A DNA stretch of 64,000 bases from assembly GCA_002633005.1 (NCBI GenBank), contig NMRA01000209.1, positions 148,933 through 212,932 on the forward strand, given 5' to 3'. The notes under the pieces are model-generated. The model made no database searches. It was given only the letters and a program-made list of their open reading frames with translations, and was not told the DNA's origin. This DNA comes from Phoronis australis. Its lineage: Eukaryota; Phoronida; Phoronidae. Every line of letters begins with the position of its first letter. Position 1 is the stretch's first letter. Positions 36,101 through 45,683 of the stretch are shown piece by piece. The translations under genes and the position numbers were made by a program.

Positions 36101-39100
36101 GACTACATCAAACATGTATTGTTGTTACCAGTGTAAACATTGAAATTTTTAATTACCTGTCCCTCTAAATGTATGCCAATAACAAACGGAAAACCTTAAC
36201 CATTCTTCCATACTGCGGCCATAAACAACCTGGAAAAAAGCAGACCCAGTAAATTTGCATTGCAGACGCAGTGGACACTCTCCGGCATGGTGAAGTTTCC
36301 GGCAACAGTCTAGCCAGTAGGCAGTGAACGTTGCAAAGGATACTCGGCAACCTAAACTATAAAAAATGAGTGAGTGGGTAACAAACTGTGATTCGTCGCT
36401 TAGGTACAAAAGTTCATGTACCGTAAAACCTCGTGTACATGCTCATGTACTTACATTTGGGATCGTTACATGTTCCCACAAAATTTCACCTACGCGACCA
36501 CGACCTAACTTTACAACACGCCATGTATGGTTTTTTTGTTTCTATTATTCATTGAGTAATTTCACGGAATGCTTTCAGCCAACCAACGTTATCTTCGACT
36601 GTACTTGTCATTGGCCTGTGGCTGATCGGCAGTACATGAACCTGACAAATAAAGACTAGCGTTACATCCAATGAAGCAGAAATAGGACTTACATGTAAAA
36701 AGCCTTACCTTTTAATGTTAGGCTACCAGAAAATGAATTATTTCATACAGTCATCCGGGTGGCCCACAAAACGTTACACGGCATACATGTATACATACAC
36801 GGTGTCCCAAAAATGAACACAGGCTTCATTTTGAACAACGCCGCGAGTTCAAATTCGGCTCCAATGGGACAGAAGTTGTGCCCGGGTCTACTGACGGTGT
36901 GAAAGTCAGGCAAATGAGACGTCGCGCATTCTGTATGCACGGGAATAGCAGACAGATTGACTAACTGAGTTTTGGAGAATTATCGCGCAAGGAACCTCAA
37001 AAACGCCAAGGAGGTGCAAAGTCGATTTTGCATTGTGTTTAAAGCAGTAAATCTTTCAAAAGTCAATGGCCAACGCAGTTTTTGTAACTTGAAGTGCGAG
37101 TACGTTTTTGGGACACCATGTAAATTTCATCGTAAACATCCATTGTTGCTTTGCAACTATCTACGGTACTGAATTATTGCACGTGCAGAGCACGTGAAAG
37201 TGGGGCCTCAAGGGCATGACTCCATAGACATCATAGTATTAGATGTCTATGTACGATTCATTTTACCTCATTTGCGTTGTAGTGCTTGAATACCAAGGTT
37301 TCAGTCGGCCCAGCTTCCGGCTTGTACGGTACTCGTCCAATCCCTGACGGAAGCCAAGAAAACGGTCCAGTTATCAGAGCAAAAGAAGACACATAATTTA
37401 AAGGTAGCTTTGAAATTTCTGATTTTTTTGTTGCTGGGTATTGCCTCGTTGAAGACGTTGTCGCAGAATTAGCTAAAAATACAACACTCACGACAGAATC
37501 ACCATCTCCTATTGACAGGCTGCAATGGCGAATCCAGTCGCAGATGAATTGTGTAAAATTAAGAACGTAAACTTGCTGTTTCAAAAAATCTCAAACGGCA
37601 TTTATAGTATGGCAATTTGGTTTTGAATGATAATTTTGTGTGACCATAGACTACACTCAGGGACCAGAAGAAGTACGCGCAGTGGATTTTGGGAAATTAC
37701 CATATTCGCTCCAGGCGAAGCAAAAACACTGGCAAGAAGCCTAGAAAAAAAGATGCCAGCTCGCAGTTGTTGTAGGCCCACTACACTCGTTCACACTGCA
37801 CACATTTAAATCTTGTTTCCGCCGTATAATGTTAATTACCGGGGTTAATTAATAAACTCAACATTTCCCTACGCTCTTGCTGTTTTATTTTTTGCGGCAG
37901 CCAAGAGGGGGGGGGGCCTGCCCCCTCTAAATCTGCCTATGATTTTACTTGGATAGTTGTAACTTATAAAACGGGCAGTGATCGAAGTAAACAAAATCAA
38001 GGCAACTCCGATCCAGTGGCTTAAGCCCAAAAACGTTCAATGCATAGAAAGCGTGTGCAAGTGGTAGCAATGTGATCGACCAAGCATGCGCATTGATGCC
38101 CACACACGGAATTCCGTGTGTCGTTCATCATGTTTCCACAAGGCCACTTTTCAGTATAGGTGGGGCTGTGTTAGAGGGTACTGCTCGTTGGTTCCCTACG
38201 TGCCTTGCCAGCATGCTGGTTAAAACCTAGCGGCACGCAGGGAACCAACGAGAGGGTGTTGTACTAGTTGCATCATCAGTTTACGCCTGGTGTCGACTTC
38301 TTTGGGCGTGTTTTTAAACGATTAAAAGCACGTTTTATGAGAAGCATTTTAGTAAAACGAACGTGTATACGAAATTCACTAGATGTCGCCAGTGAAGCAA
38401 GGGACCTTCACGAAAAAATGTCAGCGTTCAGCCAATCTCGGACTTGGGCCCCATGCTGACGAACTACATTCTGACTGAGAAGCCGATGGTTGAGTTACGT
38501 GTACTGTATGAGTGATTATCCGTTTTTAAACGTATCGCAGCAACTGAGATGATTTCAAAATAAGTGAATAACTCTGAAAAGTATTAGGCCTACGCCAAGC
38601 GTAATTAAAGCGCTCGAGACGAGCATTGACCATGAACAAATTCAGAGACGTGACGCATGTATTGTTAGAAAGTCAACTTTATCATAGACCTAAGGGTATA
38701 CCATAGCGTTGACTTATAAAATGTTGGTTAGATACGTGTTTTTGACTTTTAAGATATTAACCTCTAGGTATTCCATGTATATTGAATGTGCATGTCATCA
38801 ATGGGCCTGTGACCAAATGATGCAGGAACTGTGAAATCTGCAAAACGACTTGAACATTCCACGGCACACCTTACCATTGAGGCACTTATGCTGTTATAAA
38901 GACACAGTTAATTTCACAGCAGAAAAACACTCCGTGGCTCCTTTTTGAGTAGGCTTGACAGTTTGAAGTTGGACCGGAGTAATAAAGCAACAAAATCTGT
39001 AGTGTTTTTTCTTTGCGATTTAATAACGAAATTGGCGATTCCTAGCAAAGGCTGCCAGTCAAACCGATCTGAAATCCAGGCGGCGACATCATCAGGCGTT

Positions 39101-41101
39101 GCGTTGCTTCGTAGGCGTTGTGAAAATGGCCAACGCAGGTAGTCTGGGTTCTGATAACACTTATGTGAGAAAACCACAGGCTTGAATCTCCAAAGTGTAT
39201 ACGAGGGAAAGGGGCACATTAAACATGGAGGAGCAACCGAGCGCTGGACTGCCGTGCGAGATGCGTTCAACATTTTCAGAAATGCCAAGCTTTGGTAGAC
39301 AGCCCGGTAGATTTGCATTCTTCTCCCGTCCTCCAGAAATAACCTAACAATAATTCATGCTTACTTTTGGCTGATTTTAAGCGTAAACTTACAAAGGCAC
39401 TTTTCAAAAGCTTATTGTGTTTTCTGTCAGTAACCGACTAGAATCCCTCACTGAGTCTCAAAACAATTTCGAATGATTTCGTCCAGCTAGTCGGCATAAT
39501 GATGCAAAATTCATTTTCCCAAACGGCAAATGCGTTTTGATAACCGGACAACCTGATATAATTATAATTGCTAGCACGTGCATTTTTGAAGGGTAACTGT
39601 AACCAGAGTACATTGATTTTGGACATCATGCCAGATCTCTAAGATATGTGTCAGCCCCCCCAACTTAAAGTCCTGGATCCGCCCCTGCATACACGAGAGA
39701 AAACCAGTGTTTTGATGAAAAAACATCTTGCAACTGTTGAAAGGTTGTATGTTGTAAATTGGTGTGCATTTTATACGTATTGTCCTCAATTGTATTTCTC
39801 AATAAGCAAAAGGAACGCCTATCCTAAAACCTTTGCGCGGCAAAGCTTACCCCGTTTCGTTTGAGTTTGTGGTTTTAATTATTTCGAAATGTTTGCCAGT
39901 GAGAAATTAGTCGGTGTCCTGTTCTTCATTACACAAAATTTGTCACCCATCGAGTATTCAACTGGACGGGTCGACGCAAATACAGGGGAAGTTGGTGGCG
40001 TGTCATCTAATTTTCTTTATGTTTATGGCGAATACACGAATACAACGTAAATGTAAATCTCACCAGCATAGTTTTACTTGAAAGTTGAAGCAAAGTCAAT
40101 AAGTTTTAACTTCTATCGACAAAAAAGTTCTCCTGATAATTTTGAGCACGTTGTGGTTCTTGATGCAAACGGGTGAATTAGCAATTTACCAGGGGCATTT
40201 AGTTACCCCCTGTGCACCCATTATATGGAGGTTATTTTCATTACCAGGGGCATTTTACCCCTTATTTGTGCACCCGATATATGGAAGGTATTTTTAGTTC
40301 ATTTGCGTTATAGTGATTCTGACAATTCGTCTTGTAATAGTGATAAGATTACCCGTGTTTGTGCAACTGCTCACGTGACCAGTCCCCTCAAAATGCGACA
40401 GTCCTGTTGTCGGATTTTGACCTATTTTTGCACCCCTGGTTTTAACTTGCTGAATGGGACTGCGACCGTGTACAATTTTGAGGAATGAAACTATGCAGAG
40501 TGGAGAAAACCACTGAGAAAATAAGGTCCGACGGCCAAGACATGTCTACTTCATTTTTACCATCTGAAATAATCATCACTAAATGGCCCTCTACTGGCTC
40601 CAGCCGGGCTCAACTTTACGGCTAACAAAATTTCGGAGGCAACGTGAATGTTTTTGCTTCGAAATGTGCACGTGAGTTTTGCACCTTCATCTCAGTGTTG
40701 AAACAGCCTACAAGTAGATCTACAGCCGCCTGTGCCAGCTGATAACAAAAGCTAGTTGGCACGTCACAAACTACCGCCATGAAATACCGATCTCTACAAA
40801 TTGGCGCAATCGCCCTGTCCTTGTTGTGAAGCAAAGATAGGAAAGTTCTGCGTTTTAGTTCACATCGAAATGTATTCTGCAGGCTCTGTTTGCCCGACAT
40901 TACATGAATCTGCAACGGGCACAAACCAAGTCCAACTCCAGTTTCGGCGTGACCAGCATGATATCCCGACCATTTAGTTCTACCTATTTGGCAGACTGAA
41001 TCATATGTTATACCTTTACCTTTGAAGAATTCTTTTTCATCAGTCCCCTTGTCGCCTGCATCTTTCCTGCTTCTCTTAGCACTCGGAGCAAATGAAGACA
41101 T
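25986..41101 (-). CDS. xylA: Xylose isomerase, complete 15-exon animal gene
   Basis: Interconverts D-xylose and D-xylulose (and glucose/fructose) with two divalent metals. Minus-strand exons in order: 41101-41020, 37343-37267, 36229-36157, 35766-35625, 33672-33535, 32954-32845, 32196-32101, 31195-31112, 30254-30199, 29670-29600, 28811-28706, 28197-28095, 27841-27762, 26949-26875, 26069-25986. They sum to 1377 nt, exactly 458 codons plus stop, with matching phases at every junction. Residues equivalent to the E. coli active site sit at a constant offset of 22: His123 and Asp126 (FHDRD), Glu254 and Lys256 ([10 protein letters not shown]), Glu290 and His293 ([12 protein letters not shown]), Asp318, Asp329 and Asp331 (GWDTDQFP), Asp361 (LNFDAKVRR). 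WGGREGY, a family signature, is intact. The N-terminus has a short Lys/Arg-rich extension and no signal peptide, so the enzyme is probably cytosolic. Activity is inferred from residue conservation. Confidence 0.96.
26692..26763 (-). repeat. tRNA-like sequence (Val-like), probably SINE head or pseudogene
   Basis: On the minus strand a region with an A-box-like TTGTGGTAAAAG is followed by an anticodon-type arm with loop TTCACAA (anticodon CAC) and a B-box GGGTTCGATCT. Stems are imperfect, so a working tRNA is unlikely. Lies in the last intron of the xylose isomerase gene. Confidence 0.4.
26875..26949 (-). CDS. xylA: Xylose isomerase exon 14
   Basis: Encodes [20 protein letters not shown] and LEELE, matching the RY..W/F.S.IG..I family segment. 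Acceptor TGTTTCAG, donor GAG|GTAAAA. Confidence 0.92.
27119..27150. repeat. (AAT)n microsatellite
   Basis: About ten AAT units in intron 13 of the xylose isomerase gene. Confidence 0.95.
27762..27841 (-). CDS. xylA: Xylose isomerase exon 13
   Basis: Encodes [20 protein letters not shown] and VMQKMVK. Acceptor TTTCCTAG, donor AAG|GTGAGA. Confidence 0.93.
28095..28197 (-). CDS. xylA: Xylose isomerase exon 12
   Basis: Encodes [20 protein letters not shown] and [14 protein letters not shown], with metal ligand Asp361. Acceptor TTCTTCAG, donor ATCG|GTACTT. Confidence 0.95.
28706..28811 (-). CDS. xylA: Xylose isomerase exon 11, Asp metal ligands
   Basis: Encodes [20 protein letters not shown] and [15 protein letters not shown], with Asp318, Asp329 and Asp331. 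Acceptor CACCGCAG, donor AAG|GTAATG. Confidence 0.95.
29600..29670 (-). CDS. xylA: Xylose isomerase exon 10, metal ligands Glu290 and His293
   Basis: Encodes [20 protein letters not shown] and MASA. The donor was placed at TCTGC|GTACGT, not four bases later, because only this keeps frame with the next exon ([12 protein letters not shown]). Confidence 0.92.
30199..30254 (-). CDS. xylA: Xylose isomerase exon 9
   Basis: Encodes [19 protein letters not shown]. The donor AAG|GTTTTA is a weak match to consensus, but it keeps the frame and the expected continuation INVEPNH. Confidence 0.88.
31112..31195 (-). CDS. xylA: Xylose isomerase exon 8, metal ligand Glu and catalytic Lys
   Basis: Encodes [20 protein letters not shown] and PAKHQYDY, the second family signature, with Glu254 (metal) and Lys256. 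Acceptor TTTCAG, donor TACG|GTATAG. Confidence 0.95.
32101..32196 (-). CDS. xylA: Xylose isomerase exon 7, WGGREGY signature
   Basis: Encodes [20 protein letters not shown] and [12 protein letters not shown]. Acceptor CCCTGCAG, donor GTGG|GTAAGT. Confidence 0.95.
32845..32954 (-). CDS. xylA: Xylose isomerase exon 6
   Basis: Encodes [20 protein letters not shown] and the helix [16 protein letters not shown]. Acceptor TTCTTTAG, donor TACG|GTAGGT. Confidence 0.95.
33535..33672 (-). CDS. xylA: Xylose isomerase exon 5
   Basis: Encodes [20 protein letters not shown] and [13 protein letters not shown]. Asp126 at its start partners the catalytic His. Acceptor TTTCCAG, donor CCTAG|GTAAGC. Confidence 0.95.
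33673..35624 (-). other. Xylose isomerase intron 4
   Basis: 1.95 kb of intron sequence with no recognised repeat or nested gene. Confidence 0.5.
35625..35766 (-). CDS. xylA: Xylose isomerase exon 4, catalytic histidine
   Basis: Encodes [20 protein letters not shown], then [20 protein letters not shown] and TFHD, which holds the ring-opening His123. Acceptor CTTTGCAG, donor GACAG|GTACAT. The long plus-strand frame across it is a shadow. Confidence 0.95.
36157..36229 (-). CDS. xylA: Xylose isomerase exon 3
   Basis: Encodes [20 protein letters not shown] and FRGTG. The MEEWLRF and CYWHTF motifs are highly conserved in the family. Acceptor TTTTCCAG, donor ACAG|GTAATT. Confidence 0.95.
37267..37343 (-). 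CDS. xylA: Xylose isomerase exon 2
   Basis: Encodes [20 protein letters not shown] and YNANE between CCGTCAG and GAG|GTAAAA. The FKHYN segment corresponds to FRHYN of E. coli XylA. Confidence 0.92.
37901..37943. repeat. DNA-transposon terminus of the GGCGGATCCAG-type, fragment
   Basis: A G-run followed by CCCCCTCTAAATCTGCCTATG; its complement CATAGGCAGATTTAGAGG resembles the element ends at 39671-39687 and 53333-53472. Only one end is seen. In intron 1 of the xylose isomerase gene. Confidence 0.35.
38102..38121. repeat. Perfect 20-bp palindrome
   Basis: ACACACGGAATTCCGTGTGT equals its own reverse complement. In intron 1 of the xylose isomerase gene, 62 bases before a second hairpin. Confidence 0.9.
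38184..38252. repeat. Hairpin with 21-bp arms
   Basis: Arms 38184-38204 and 38232-38252 are complementary with one mismatch. The loop holds a 12-bp palindrome CCAGCATGCTGG (38208-38219). Size suits a small MITE or a foldback transcript. Confidence 0.85.
38914..39357 (-). CDS. Unidentified exon-like open frame inside xylose isomerase intron 1
   Basis: An acceptor-like TTATTGTTAG is followed by an open frame of about 145 codons. The first ATG at 39318 gives 134 residues with an Arg/Ser/hydrophobic start ([26 protein letters not shown]) and a stretch [15 protein letters not shown] recognise no family. A frame this long can arise by chance a few times in 64 kb, so it may not be a gene. Confidence 0.25.
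39671..39687 (-). repeat. DNA-transposon terminus CAGGGGCGGATCCAGGA
   Basis: On the minus strand this is a terminal sequence of a kind common to several animal DNA transposons. The partner end was not found, so it is a fragment. Confidence 0.4.
40186..40295. repeat. Two-copy 55-bp tandem repeat
   Basis: Units at 40186-40240 and 40241-40295 both begin TTACCAGGGGCATTT and contain TGTGCACCC and ATATGGA. In intron 1 of the xylose isomerase gene. Confidence 0.8.
41020..41101 (-). CDS. xylA: Xylose isomerase exon 1
   Basis: Starts at the ATG in CAACATGTC and encodes [19 protein letters not shown] then TDEKEFFKG, ending in phase 1 at AAAG|GTAAAG. The open frame continues spuriously to 40622, but KEFFKG joins naturally to [11 protein letters not shown] of the next exon. 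Confidence 0.85.
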
Positions 41102-42590
41102 GTTGAGCCGGTTGCGTGACCTGTGGTAAACGACTGTGCCCGCACCTCTTGGGTTAAAGGTCAGTCAACAGGTAGAGTAAAGCGCCATCTTTACGTGCGA
41201 ACTTGAACTTGTCGCAGAAGACCGCTGGAGTGCTTTTGCGACTGTTGGCTCCATCTGAAATTGATAACATTTGCATTTATTTCGCTTAAGCGGAATAAAT
41301 AATAATTTTTTGGGTTTTGACTAAAATTTTTGTATGTCATATTTTTCGAGTCTCTCGTTTACATTTCTGTGAAGAGGTGAAATTTCAGAACCATTCGAAA
41401 ATGTCGTCCGACACTTTGATCCGATCATCCCCGGCCTGATAATCCGTTCTCATTTACCAGTGCCCAGCACATTTGAATGGTAAAAACTCAAATTGTAGCT
41501 GTACACATCCAGTGTGAGTTAGCTATTTAACAATCAGACTTTTGTGCAGTGAAACTGGAGCACATGTGATAAACTACTTTAAGACTGCAATGGGTGGGTG
41601 CTTATCTTGGTCCACAAGTTCACAGTAAGGCGGTGATAATTTCTAAGTCATGCAGTGATCAATTTCTACTCTAAGTTCAGTTGCATAAAACGAAAACGAA
41701 ATGGTATTTTAGGAAACTAAATCATCGTTTTGGATTTCCATCTTGAACGTTTATGTCAAATGAAATTTGCTGAGGTTATAGAAACTTATTGCTATGAATG
41801 TTTGCACCTTTCTATGTTGCTAAATTTTACAAAAAATATTGCCACGTGCCCACTTAATGGGAGATCGGTACTAAGTTAAAAATCAAAGTCCACAGATTTT
41901 CTTCCTTGAGAAATATGAACATTTACAGAGTCAACTTTTCTTAATTCACAGGTTTGTCGATGAACTTAATATTTCTATCGATAGACAGACTAACTTTACA
42001 GATATAATCATTAAATCTGTCGATAAAGACAGAACAGGAGAAAAAAATAATACGTGCTGTCCTCTTACAGCCACCGTACAAATTAATACACACCCAAAAC
42101 TGTAATTTACGAAATGTTACTATTCGTGACAGCGATGAGACTAGCATTCTTGTTCTCAAGCAGTGAAAACAAAGAAATATTACACCTATCAAGTTGCCGG
42201 AGCTTTGCAAATAAGACTGCTGAAATTCAAAGTAAACCAACTTTTATTTGGGATTATCACATCGAAACGAACCATGACCTTTGTTCCACGAAAATGAAAA
42301 CAAAAAAAAAACCGGCAACCGCAGTCTTTAATCAGCCATCGCGGGAAAATTCGACCAGTATCTCCAGAAAAACCGTCTTTGTGAGACGGCTTGATTTTGT
42401 TTAAGTTTACAGGTATTTTGCTGATGAAAAAAATGAAAACTTTCTATAGTGATAATTTCAATTCAAAACCAATAAAAAGTGGTAAAAAGATACGATTCAC
42501 CAATGTTAAAACTCAATCGATTTCTTGACGAAAAGATAATTCAATCGTTAGGGTTGATCACGAAGTTAGGGTCACGGCGGTTGTTTACCC
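41102..42590. other. Upstream flank of the xylose isomerase gene
   Basis: Presumably holds its promoter and any 5' UTR. I see no TATA box or other firm promoter motif at a fixed distance, and no credible gene. Confidence 0.35.
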
Positions 42591-42611
42591 GAAGGAAAAT
42601 TCGATACCGTC

Positions 42612-42857
42612 AACGATCTTTACCTGGGAAACAAAGTTGTTGTTAATAAATGTTTTGAGAGTCGCCGAGAGACGAACAATGACAAACCCAAGCTCACAGC
42701 GTGTAATAACACCGAATGCATTGTGGCAGTGTTTTGCTTTGGCAACATCGAACCAACACGCTTTGACAAGGCTGCGTAAATCCTCTATTTCAAGTTCCAA
42801 AGTCCGAACGCAATGAGTGATCGACAGGTGATGACGCCTTAAAATATCTGTTTCAAA
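42612..42857 (-). CDS. Unidentified exon-like open frame ending at a strong donor
   Basis: Minus-strand frame of about 80 codons ending VRLSATLKTFINNNFVSQ at a consensus donor CAG|GTAAAG (42611-42606). It contains LELEIEDLRSLVKACWFD and CHNAFGVITRCELGF. Composition is protein-like, but the opposite strand is also open and no partner exon was found. No family recognised. Confidence 0.25.
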
Positions 42858-42859
42858 CT

Positions 42860-45220
42860 GGTCACCATTTTAAGGCATCAGTGGCCGATTGCATGAAACA
42901 GTCCCAAATAGGCCGCGGTTACTCTAAAAGTTCCTTGAGTCTTCTGCGCGCCGCCGGTGTCTTTTTCAGTCACAAGTTAGTGTTATGTTGTTCTAGCACT
43001 ATATCTTTTTTGTGAGCTCCTCTCATCAACGACATTTTGTAACAGTGTATGTGAAAACTGGAGCGTTATTTCAATGAAAATGAACAGAGACCTTTTCATT
43101 TCACTTCCCTAATTTAAGGGCTGGACATGATTATTTTAAATACTGCTGCGGATTTAACGTCGATTTTACTCTCGTTTTGTTTTAAACCTAAAAGCGACTT
43201 AGAAATGCGGATAAAACGCATTAGAAAGGATAAATCACTTATTGCAAAAATCCACAAGTGCGGTGGAAGTTACGGAACATAGGTGCGTCCGTATTTGGGA
43301 CTTGTATGCAACCGGCCACGAGTGTCATTAAGTGTTACATGTGCATGTAGTTCTTCACAAAGTTCTCAATATATTAATGCGCGATTCACGATTACGACGT
43401 GGATTAATACACAAGACCCGCAGTGCAGCGTGATATGCGAAGTTCTGCACCTTCAAATTCCGTCGAATGCCTGTGACATGATATGCCGACCGAGAACACA
43501 CCACGTTTTGTGATGCAGTCAGTTCACTATTGAGTTTTCCTGAACGTTGTCGATCACTTTTTTGCCCACCTTTGCGTACCGGTGTATTCGGTCTTTTAAC
43601 CTCCTGTTCACCAATAAGCGTGATTTTTACACCTCCCGGCAATTACACTAGAAGGCCCTGTTTATACAAACTGTTTTAGTGATACAAACAAACCAATTAA
43701 TAATAGCGTAAGTCAAATAAATGGTCTTGCTGCTGTACGATACATGTTCTTACATAGGGTTGTTCCCATACGGCAAAATATTTCAACGCGTTTAAAGATT
43801 GCAAAAAATATTTGTATCCTTTCAAATTTTAATGATTAGTTTTTGGAGACTTATTTGTGTCTCCATATGCTTTGTTAAAAGACGCACGGTGCGTTTCAAC
43901 TGCACCACTTAGAGGGAAAACTATCTTTTTTACAACTGGAAAAAGGAAATGTTGAAATTATTGTTGGTTGGGGTAGATTTTTTGGAAGTTAATAGCTTTA
44001 AGCAGACCTATGAAGCAATAGAAGTCCGGCGTGTTTTTATGACTCTATTTCAAATCGCCTATTTTCGCCCTTATCCGCCAGACATTCACTGAAGTCAAAG
44101 CCAGGTGACTAACAGTACTCAAATGAAGTCGTATGGAGGTCGCAAGCTATTGTTTAAGTTATGAGATCTAGGCGACGGAAGCAAACGCGTCAGGTCGCAC
44201 GGTTATCGCCTATGGGACGCTACCGTAATTTTTTTCCTTAATTTGTTGCGTCTTTGTTTGATATACCAATACAGGTCGCAGATATCGTACCTTGGGCGCA
44301 CATCAGCCTGTTACCGATAAATGCTTACCGTTATCTTTATTATAATAAAGAAAAACAAAGTGAACAATGGATACGCCTATCTACCATTATCTATGCGACG
44401 TGTTTGAGACCTAGTTTCCCGGGGGAATTTTGTGCTTTAGCGAGGAGAGATTTGACTACGAGCGCTAAGGCACACGCTTCGAATTTAAACTAGGCCTAAT
44501 TTAAGCAAGTCGTTTTTCGATAATGTCACTTTTAGAAAAAAGCTTCCCCGCATCAATTTCAACTCGCTAAGTCTCGAATGTATTTTTTCAAACTCCACAA
44601 AACGTTTTGAACACTGTGAGTTACGAAGTCTGTCACTAAAACCTAATGTATCGTCCATCGCACGACTACTGTCGGGCCTCACCTCCCAGTAACACGAAGA
44701 GCATAGGCAATGGCGTCATTGCACTAGTGAAGCTGGTGGAGATGAAACAAAAGAAATCCCTGCAAGCAATTTTGCTAGCTCATTTCACTAAGTAGAAGTT
44801 TTGAAACATGGTCAACTAAGAAAATACCGAACAACTGCATCAATTAAAAAACAAAACTTAGCAGAACCAACTTTGTTTTTTTGCCCAACTTATATTTATG
44901 CCTTGAGGGCACATGGTTTACATGTAGAAATGATTAAATAGTATTGATCATGGTATGGTAATGCTAAAGCTAATGCCAAGACAGCTAGTCATTAGAATTG
45001 GCTTGTCGGCCAGTTTTGATCGAAGAAGGCCCCTTTCGATTTCACCAGGTTACTGTAGGTTTCAGAAAAGTTGACGAATTTCATCGACTTTGGCTTAGTC
45101 GAAACTATAGCCGAAGCCCTGAGAGTAAACAGGCTATAGATGGCATGAAAATTAGGTGGACTTTTTTGAAAACCGCTACAGGAAAACACTAAAGAGGCCG
45201 GTGAATTCCGGCCAAAGCGC
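42860..45220. other. Intergenic stretch
   Basis: Several short frames on both strands, none with splice context or family resemblance I can support. No clear repeat seen. Confidence 0.35.
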
Positions 45221-45226
45221 GCCGCC

Positions 45227-45394
45227 ATGGTCGGTAACGGCTGCGACGGCAGCAGCAGCGGCAGTAGCAGCAGCGCCAAGAATAAGAATAAGCTATTTAA
45301 GTTGAATTACAGTCAAGGAGTTAAGCCTTATTTGTGGACAACGCTACTGTGTTCGTTGCATGACTCGTTTGATCTCCCATGTGTACATTTTTGA
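45227..45394 (+). CDS. Short open frame with an ideal Kozak start
   Basis: The ATG sits in GCCGCCATGG, a perfect vertebrate-type Kozak context. The 55-codon frame begins MVGNGCDGSSSGSSSSAKNK and runs on NKLFKLNYSQGVKPYLW to a TGA. The Ser/Gly-rich start is typical of first coding exons, but I cannot place a donor or name a family. It may be an initial exon. Confidence 0.3.
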   Translation: MVGNGCDGSSSGSSSSAKNKNKLFKLNYSQGVKPYLWTTLLCSLHDSFDLPCVHF

Positions 45395-45613
45395 CGGGAG
45401 ACGGTGTGTTACCCGTTATGAAAACCCCCTGGAAAAACAATCAAAGACGCAGATTACGCGTGTCTCAGTGAGATATCGCTATACAAGTGGTCGCACTAGC
45501 GTTAGCGACTGTCTTGCGTTTACGGAACGCATCCATACATACGGCGTAACCGTTTCCACGAATTGCCTGGTGTCAAAGTTTATTCGGCTTTTTAAGCATT
45601 CACTTTACAGCTT

Positions 45614-45683
45614 TGTGAATGATTCAGGGCACGTTGATACAGTTACGTTGTGAATGATTCAGGGCACGTTGATACAGTTACGT
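45614..45683. repeat. Perfect 35-bp tandem duplication
   Basis: Units 45614-45648 and 45649-45683 are identical (start TGTGAATGATTCAGGG). The recent duplication lies at the end of a chance plus-strand frame. Confidence 0.95.

Noticed and set aside
40622-41019. Continuation of the frame that starts at 41101, total 159 residues
   Set aside because: The first 27 codons join perfectly to xylose isomerase exon 2 through a good donor; the read-through part has no family resemblance.
25986-41101. Bacterial contamination as a source of xylose isomerase
   Set aside because: The frame is split by 14 introns with proper splice sites and lies in the same continuous animal sequence as UCKL1.
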